64,000 bases of DNA. Source: Hordeum vulgare subsp. vulgare. Taxonomy: Eukaryota; Streptophyta; Magnoliopsida; Poales; Poaceae. The notes beneath the pieces were generated by a model. It was not told the DNA's origin. It was given only the letters and a program-made list of their open reading frames with translations, and searched no databases. How positions within the stretch are numbered: the first letter of the stretch is position 1; every line of letters starts with the position of its first letter. Below are positions 58,697 to 64,000 of this stretch, in pieces. The DNA is taken from assembly GCF_904849725.1 (NCBI RefSeq), contig NC_058520.1, positions 319,745,186 through 319,809,185 of the forward strand, in the 5' to 3' direction. Both the position numbers and the translations under genes were made by a program.

Positions 58697-60195
58697 GGAG
58701 CACCAGGAACGAATGAGGCTCCCCGCAATCAGCAGTATCACAGCAAGGGACGGATTAATTATATTCCCGCAGAAGAGGCACAGGAAGACCTGGACTGCAT
58801 TCTGGGTACGCTCCTTGTCAACTCTACCCCAGCAACAGTATTGTTTGATTGTGGTGCTTCACATTCTTTTGTTACGCAAAAGTTTGCGTAAAAATGTTGT
58901 TTAGAACCTACCTTGCTTCATGGGCATATGGGAATTCAAACCCCGGGAGCAGTTTTGAGGACCAACCTAGGGTGTAGGAAGGTCGGTATAGTTATCAATG
59001 GGACGAGCTTCTTAGCGGATCTCATTGTGCTTAAGTCGCAAGGCCTAGAAGTAATTCTCGGCATGGATTGGTTGGCCAAGCATCAAAGCATCTTGGACTG
59101 TGCCAATAGGGCCATTACCATGACAAGCGACCAAGGGGTCAAAGTCAAGTATGTCTCTGAGCCAGTACCTACTCGAGTACCACGGGTTAACAGCTAGTCA
59201 GAGGAAGAACTCGATCGAGTGCCAGTAGTCTGTGAATACCCGGACGTCTTTCCAGATGAGCTACCAGGGATGCCTCCTGACTGAGACATCGAGTTCATCA
59301 TTGAGCTCATGAAGGGATCGAGGCCTATCTATAAGAAGCCTTAAAAGATGGGATCCGAAGAGCTAGCGGAATTGAAGAAGCAACTGGATGAGCAACTCTG
59401 GAAAGGGTTTATTCGTCCGAGTGCGTCACCTTGGGGATCACCTATTCTCTTCGTGTCCAAGAAGGATGGAACCATCAGACTCTGCGTCGATTACCGTTCT
59501 CTCAATGAGGTCCCGATCAAGAATAAGTACCCACTCCCCAAGATTGAAGACTTGTTCGATCAGCTAAATGGAGCTAAGGTATTCTCCAAGATCGACATCC
59601 GATTTGGATATTACCAACTGAAGATCCGACCCGAGGACATACCCAAGACTGCGTTCGTGACACGGTACGGTTTGTACGAATGCACTATCATGTCTTTTGG
59701 GTTGACTAATGCCCCAGCTTACTTCATGTACCCCATGAACAAGGTCTTCAAGGAATACCTGGACAAGTTTGTCGTCGTATTCATTGATGACATATTAATC
59801 TTTTCCAAGTCCAAAGAAGAGCATGAACAACACTTGAGGTTAGTATTGGAGAAGCTTCAAGAGCACCAACTTTTTGCCAAGTTTAGCAAATGTCAATTTT
59901 GGCTGAACGAAGTTGGATTCTTGGGTCATACCATGACAGCAAGCGGATTGGGAGTTGATCCCTCTGAGATTACTATGGTAACCAACTGGGAATCGCCAAC
60001 TGATGTGAAGGAAGTCAGAAGCTTCCTCGGACTCGCGGGATATTACCGCAAGTTCGTAGAAGGATTCTCCTGCCTCGCTCGACCCATGACTCAGCTCTTG
60101 AAGAAAGTCAAGAAGTTCGAATGGACGTTGGAGTGTGAAGCAAGCTTCCAAGAATTGAAGAAGAGATTAACCACCGCCCCGGTATTGGCCACTCC
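58697..60195 (+). pseudogene. pol: Protease and reverse transcriptase of chromovirus E
   Basis: Same frame as gag, with stops TAA 58889, TAG 59195, TGA 59282 and TAA 59342. Protease motif LFDCGASHSFV keeps the catalytic Asp; ILGMDWLAKH follows. [38 protein letters not shown] and the catalytic FIDD, then [15 protein letters not shown] 59282 sits where relatives have Arg (PPDRD), consistent with CGA to TGA. There is no frameshift. Confidence 0.9.
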
Positions 60196-62125
60196 AGATG
60201 TCAGCAAGGAGTTTGTGATATATTGTGATGCCTCCAGGAACGGACTCGGTGGGGTTCCAATGCAGGATGGCAGAGTCGTGGTGTATTTGTCACGGCAACT
60301 GCACCCGCATGAGGAGAACTATGCCACCCATGATCTCGTGTTGGCAGCAGTAGTGCATGCCCTGAAGACATGGCGACATTACCTTCTGGGGAAGCGGTGT
60401 GAAATATTCACTGACCACAAAAGTCTGAAGTATATCTTTATCCAAAGGGAATTGAATATGAGGCAACGAAGATGGTTAGAGTTAATCAGAGACTACGACC
60501 TCAGCATTCAATATCACCCCGATAAGGCCAATGTAGTGACACATGCCATAAGCCGGAAGACCAGCACCTTGAACAGCATGTTCAAGGAAAGGCAACCCAC
60601 CTTACATGAAGAATTGGAGAACTTCGGGTTGGAGCTAGTGGGATCAGGATTCCTAGATAACCTCGAAGTCAAACCAACGTTGGTTGACGACATCAAGGAG
60701 GCCCAGAATGGTCATAAGAGCATTGAAGGCATTAGGAAGAAGATTCAAGAAGGCAAGGCCCCAGGATTCTCGGTGGATGAACAAGGAGTGTTGTGGTTTT
60801 GGCAACATTTATGTGTACCCAACAAGGCTAAACTCAAGGACTTGATCCTACAGGAAGCACATGATACACCCTACTGTATTCACCCCGGTGGTACCAAGAT
60901 GTATCAAGATCTCCGAGAAAGATTCTGGTGGCATGGCACGAAGAGGGAAATAGCGTCTTATGTTGCCAAGTGCGACGTGTGCCAACAAGTCAAGGTTGAG
61001 CATCAGCGACCTGCAGGACTGCTACAACCTCTCAAAGTGCCAGAATGGAAGTGGAACAAGATAGGAATGGACTTTGTTACCAGCTTACCAAGGTCTAGCA
61101 GAGGCCATGACTCTATATGGGTTATTGTCGACCATTTTACCAAAGTGGCCCATTTCATTCCTGTCAACACCACTTCTGATGGGAACAAGTTGGCTAGTCT
61201 CTATATTGAGCATATTGTAAACCTTCATGGAGTTCCCAAGGAGATTGTATCTGACCGAGGCACGCAGTTCACCTCAAGATTTTGGAAAAAGTTCCAAGAA
61301 GCCCTCGAAACCAAGCTCTCTTTCAGCACCGCTTTCCACCTGCAAACGGGCGGACAAACGGAAAGAGTGAATCAGATACTCGAAGATATGCTCCGTGCAT
61401 GCGTCTTGGCGCATGGAGCCAAATGGGAAGACTGTGTGCCGTTCGCTGAGTTTTCATACAACAATAGCTACGAGTCCAGTCTCCAGATGGCCCCGTTCGA
61501 AGTGTTGTACGGATGAAAGTGTCGCACCCCGCTCAACTAGTCCGAAAACGGAGAAGGACTGGTTTTTAGGTTGGAAGTTTTGCACAAGGCAGAAGAGAAG
61601 GTGCAACTGGTCCAAGAGAATCTAAAGGCAGCAAAGTCACGACAAAAGAGCTATGCGGATTCTTTCCGCAAGGATGTGGAGTTCACTTCTGGAGACCTGG
61701 TGTACCTTCGTGTCACACCTCTCAAGGGAATCAAGCGTTTCCGCGTTAAAGGGAAACTCGCTCCAAGGTTAATTGGACCTTTTAAGATCACGACAAGGCG
61801 TGGAGAAGTTTCTTATCAGTTGGAGCTACCTCCGGAACTTTTGGGTGTGCACAACGTCTTCCATGTGTCACAACTTCGGAAGTGTCTTCAAGCGCCAAAC
61901 CGTCCCGATCTTTACAAGGACATTGACCATCAGGCCATTGACCTTCAGCCTGATCTCACCTACCGCGAGATGCCGATCCGCATTCTGGATGAAGCTGAGC
62001 GTTGCACCAGAAGCCGCACCATCAAGTATTTCAAGGTTCAATGGAGAAACCACACCAAAGCAGAAGCAACGTGGGAGCGTGAAGACTATCTCCGATCTGA
62101 GTTTCCGGACCTTTTTAACACCTAG
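60196..62125 (+). pseudogene. pol: RNase H, integrase and chromodomain of chromovirus E
   Basis: Continues in frame to TAG 62123, with TGA 61514 and TAG 61538 inside. RNase H has CDASRNGLG and FTDHKSL, but the Glu position reads DLVLAAVV and the last Asp position reads VVTHAISRK, so two of four catalytic acids are gone. Integrase keeps the HHCC finger ([16 protein letters not shown] to CDVCQQVK) and the triad ([24 protein letters not shown]). The chromodomain ([27 protein letters not shown]) ends the protein. Integrase would be intact if the stops were absent. Confidence 0.9.
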
Positions 62126-62154
62126 CATAGGAATCTCGGGGACGAGATTCTTGT

Positions 62155-62168
62155 AAGGGGGATAGGTC
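62155..62168 (+). other. Polypurine tract of chromovirus E
   Basis: AAGGGGGATAGGTC next to the LTR start TGTCACACCC at 62169, after GGGACGAGATTCTTGT, which is shared with element A. Confidence 0.83.
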
Positions 62169-64000
62169 TGTCACACCCTGTTTTTACTACCACATTCTCT
62201 ATATTGTAAATATCTGAGCTTGATTAAAACTTTTCAAAAATAATGATGTGAGTGCCATGATTGTCATTGTATGCTTGTGTGTGTGATTATGAGATGATAA
62301 AAACCCATTTTACAATATTGAATTGTTTTTTTAAAACCGTTACTTGTTTCTGATCAAGGTAAAAACACTACGTTGAGTTGCACTACATACCCTTGATGGC
62401 AAGAGGTGTTTCTACCTAAAGTTCGTAATCTGATTTTTAACTTATCTTATATTCCAAAACCACAAAAATAATTATTTTTATAATTTATTCCCTAATTTAA
62501 TTGGATGTCCATTCTCAGGCCATAATTGGTATTCCTACATGGAAAAAATACTTTTCTTCCTTAGAAAAATATGATTAAATTTGGAGATGATCAGAAGGAC
62601 ATATATTTTCCATACATAAGATTTTAAACACTATTTTTATATTATAATTATTTGAATAAACCTTGGAAGCCATTTCTGTCTGTTTTGACCTTTTGAAAAA
62701 TTTCCAAAGGAAATATTCTCAATAAAATCCTAGAAACTTCCAGTAGTATCCCTAAGCCATATTTGGTGTCCACATAAAGTTTCATTTTGATCCAAGGTGA
62801 TTAAGGACCCCAAATAACCCTAAAACCCCTTCTGTCCAGAGTGAAGTTAGAGCAACTCTACATAGCAAAGTTTATCCAATGATGCTGAAACTTTGCAGGA
62901 GTGCCTAATACCTCAAATGAGGGTTCCACAACAAAAATGGGTTTTGTGGGACTTAGTTTGCCCACATTCTCTTTGGAAGGGACAGATCTGGTCAAATTGA
63001 AGTGTTTTCAAGTTTACAATGCTAAACTTGTCCAATGGAGCTCAAACTTGGTGGAACCCCATGGTTTAGCACCAAACCCAAACCTGTTAAGTTGTAGCAC
63101 CAGTGGTGGGGTGCAACCCCCTTAAACCACTGTCGAGCACCTTTTGACAGATAGGGAAAAGCCACCTTAGCCACAGCTAAACCCAACCCCTTTGCTCCAA
63201 ACTCATATATTAGGTGGCCCGTATCCATATCTAACCCCACTCAACTGGCCCCTCACTGGTTCAAAGTGGATAGGCCAAAAACTCCAATTTAGGCTTCAGT
63301 TCAAGGCTGACAGCACCAGTACTTCTTGTCTCCCTTGACCAGCCAAAGCTCCCACGAGACCCAAACGGCTAGCCACACTCCCAGCCAGTGCCAGGACATG
63401 CTAGACACGCCCAAAGTGCCTCAGAGCGCACGAGCATTTCGTGGCATACCAAATCTGTGCTCTGGGCGCGCTACAGGAAGCCACCAAGGTGGGGGCGACG
63501 CTCTCGGCCAGTTCCAGCCTCCCCTGAGGTGTCCAACCTCTTCCCCGACAACCCCCCTGCGTTGAGCAACCCTCAGGGGCCCTCCATCCCCGCTCTAGAT
63601 CTCGTGCGACGCGTGCCCGCGCGCACCAGAACCGGCCCAGGTTGCGCGACCACGGATGCTCGACTCCTCCCTCTCTCCCTCTGAAGCAGATGGTTCTGGC
63701 AGTCCAAAACCATGTTCTCAGACCGTGGTTTCGACCCCAGCCCCTCTCAGCACGCCCATGCGCGCCGCGGGGAGTCACCGGCGCTCCCGAATCGGCTCAC
63801 TATCGCGGGCCTATTTATAGCCACCCCCTCGCTCCAGCACCCCTCAGATAGCTTCACCACAACCACTAGCACCTCCCTAGCCACCCCAGCAAACCAGCAG
63901 AGCCCCGGTGCTCGAGATCGACCGAGGCACCTCCGCCTCGGAGCTCCGGTCGATCTCTGGCTACATGATGACTCCTCCGCCCCTCGACCCACCAAACTGA
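62169..64000 (+). repeat. 3' LTR of chromovirus E (cut by the window end)
   Basis: Opens TGTCACACCCTG; 1832 bp are visible. From the 5' LTR remnant the full length should be about 4 kb. An AT-rich first part is followed by a GC-rich part from about 63300. A CACTAGCACCTCC stretch near 63861 marks the site where D entered the other LTR. No gene supported. Confidence 0.85.
63914..63957. repeat. Inverted repeat in the E 3' LTR
   Basis: Perfect 11 bp arms GAGATCGACCG (63914-63924) and CGGTCGATCTC (63947-63957), with inner arms GAGGC and GCCTC. Not seen at the corresponding place of the 5' LTR. Confidence 0.7.

Larger units (their letters stand above)
54035..62168 (+). mobile_element. Chromovirus E (Ty3/gypsy, Tekay-like), window part without 3' LTR
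   Basis: Partial 5' LTR, primer site, extra ORF, single-frame gag-pol with chromodomain and polypurine tract; the 3' LTR follows from 62169. Same lineage and same plan as element A, on the opposite strand. Oldest visible layer, as it contains element D. Confidence 0.88.

Noticed and set aside
1..64000. Host genes, tRNA or rRNA genes, and MITEs
   Set aside because: I looked for conserved coding regions outside element frames, tRNA-like folds and Stowaway-type termini and saw none that I could support.

Overview
The window looks like gene-free, repeat-rich chromatin of a grass of the wheat tribe (Triticeae). Everything I can identify is nested LTR retrotransposon. I see no host gene, rRNA, tRNA, CRISPR or prokaryotic signal. 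The tribe is inferred from a BARE1/Angela/WIS-type copia element, Athila-type gypsy elements with LTRs opening TGATAC and the polypurine tract AAGCTTGGGGGAGT, two long-LTR chromoviruses, and an extended SIRE/Maximus-like copia element. Family names come from memory of sequence style and were not checked by search.

Layout, left to right. (B) Athila-type element, plus strand, 3' half: ORF2 (26-1047), a long 3' UTR, polypurine tract 17327-17340, LTR 17341-18280 continued at 36158-36847. (A) Inside B's UTR lies a minus-strand Tekay-like chromovirus, 2809-17150, with 4.2 kb LTRs and target duplication TATTA. (C) Inside B's LTR lies a SIRE/Maximus-like copia element, 18281-36152. It carries a 6.04 kb tandem duplication (18150-24190 and 24191-30232) and an extra 3' gene with its own apparent promoter and intron (32206-34406). 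(D) After B's LTR come primer-site-like sequence and an Athila-type gag-pol, a short coiled-coil ORF2 (50465-50983), and an LTR of a different family (52503-54034). (F) A BARE1/Angela-like element, 40459-49295, sits inside D's integrase with target duplication GTGGG. (E) D ends inside the 5' LTR of a plus-strand Tekay-like chromovirus whose internal region runs 56391-62168 and whose 3' LTR leaves the window.

Inferred order of events: E first, then the D/B material, then A, C and F, and last the 6 kb duplication inside C. The duplication copies differ by one C in a homopolymer, whereas C's two LTRs differ at 4 of the first 120 positions.

All coding regions are decayed. A, E and F each keep gag-pol in one continuous frame broken only by nonsense codons, many of them explicable as C-to-T changes. 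C and D also carry frameshifts. No element here looks autonomous.

The most unusual content is gene organisation within the elements. Both chromoviruses carry an extra ORF of about 250 codons between the primer site and gag, starting directly on a splice-acceptor consensus. C has an apparently intron-containing, separately promoted 3' gene. D has a piece of LTR-like promoter, including a hairpin, in front of its ORF2. B, C and D each have a second polypurine-tract copy just after their 3' ORF.
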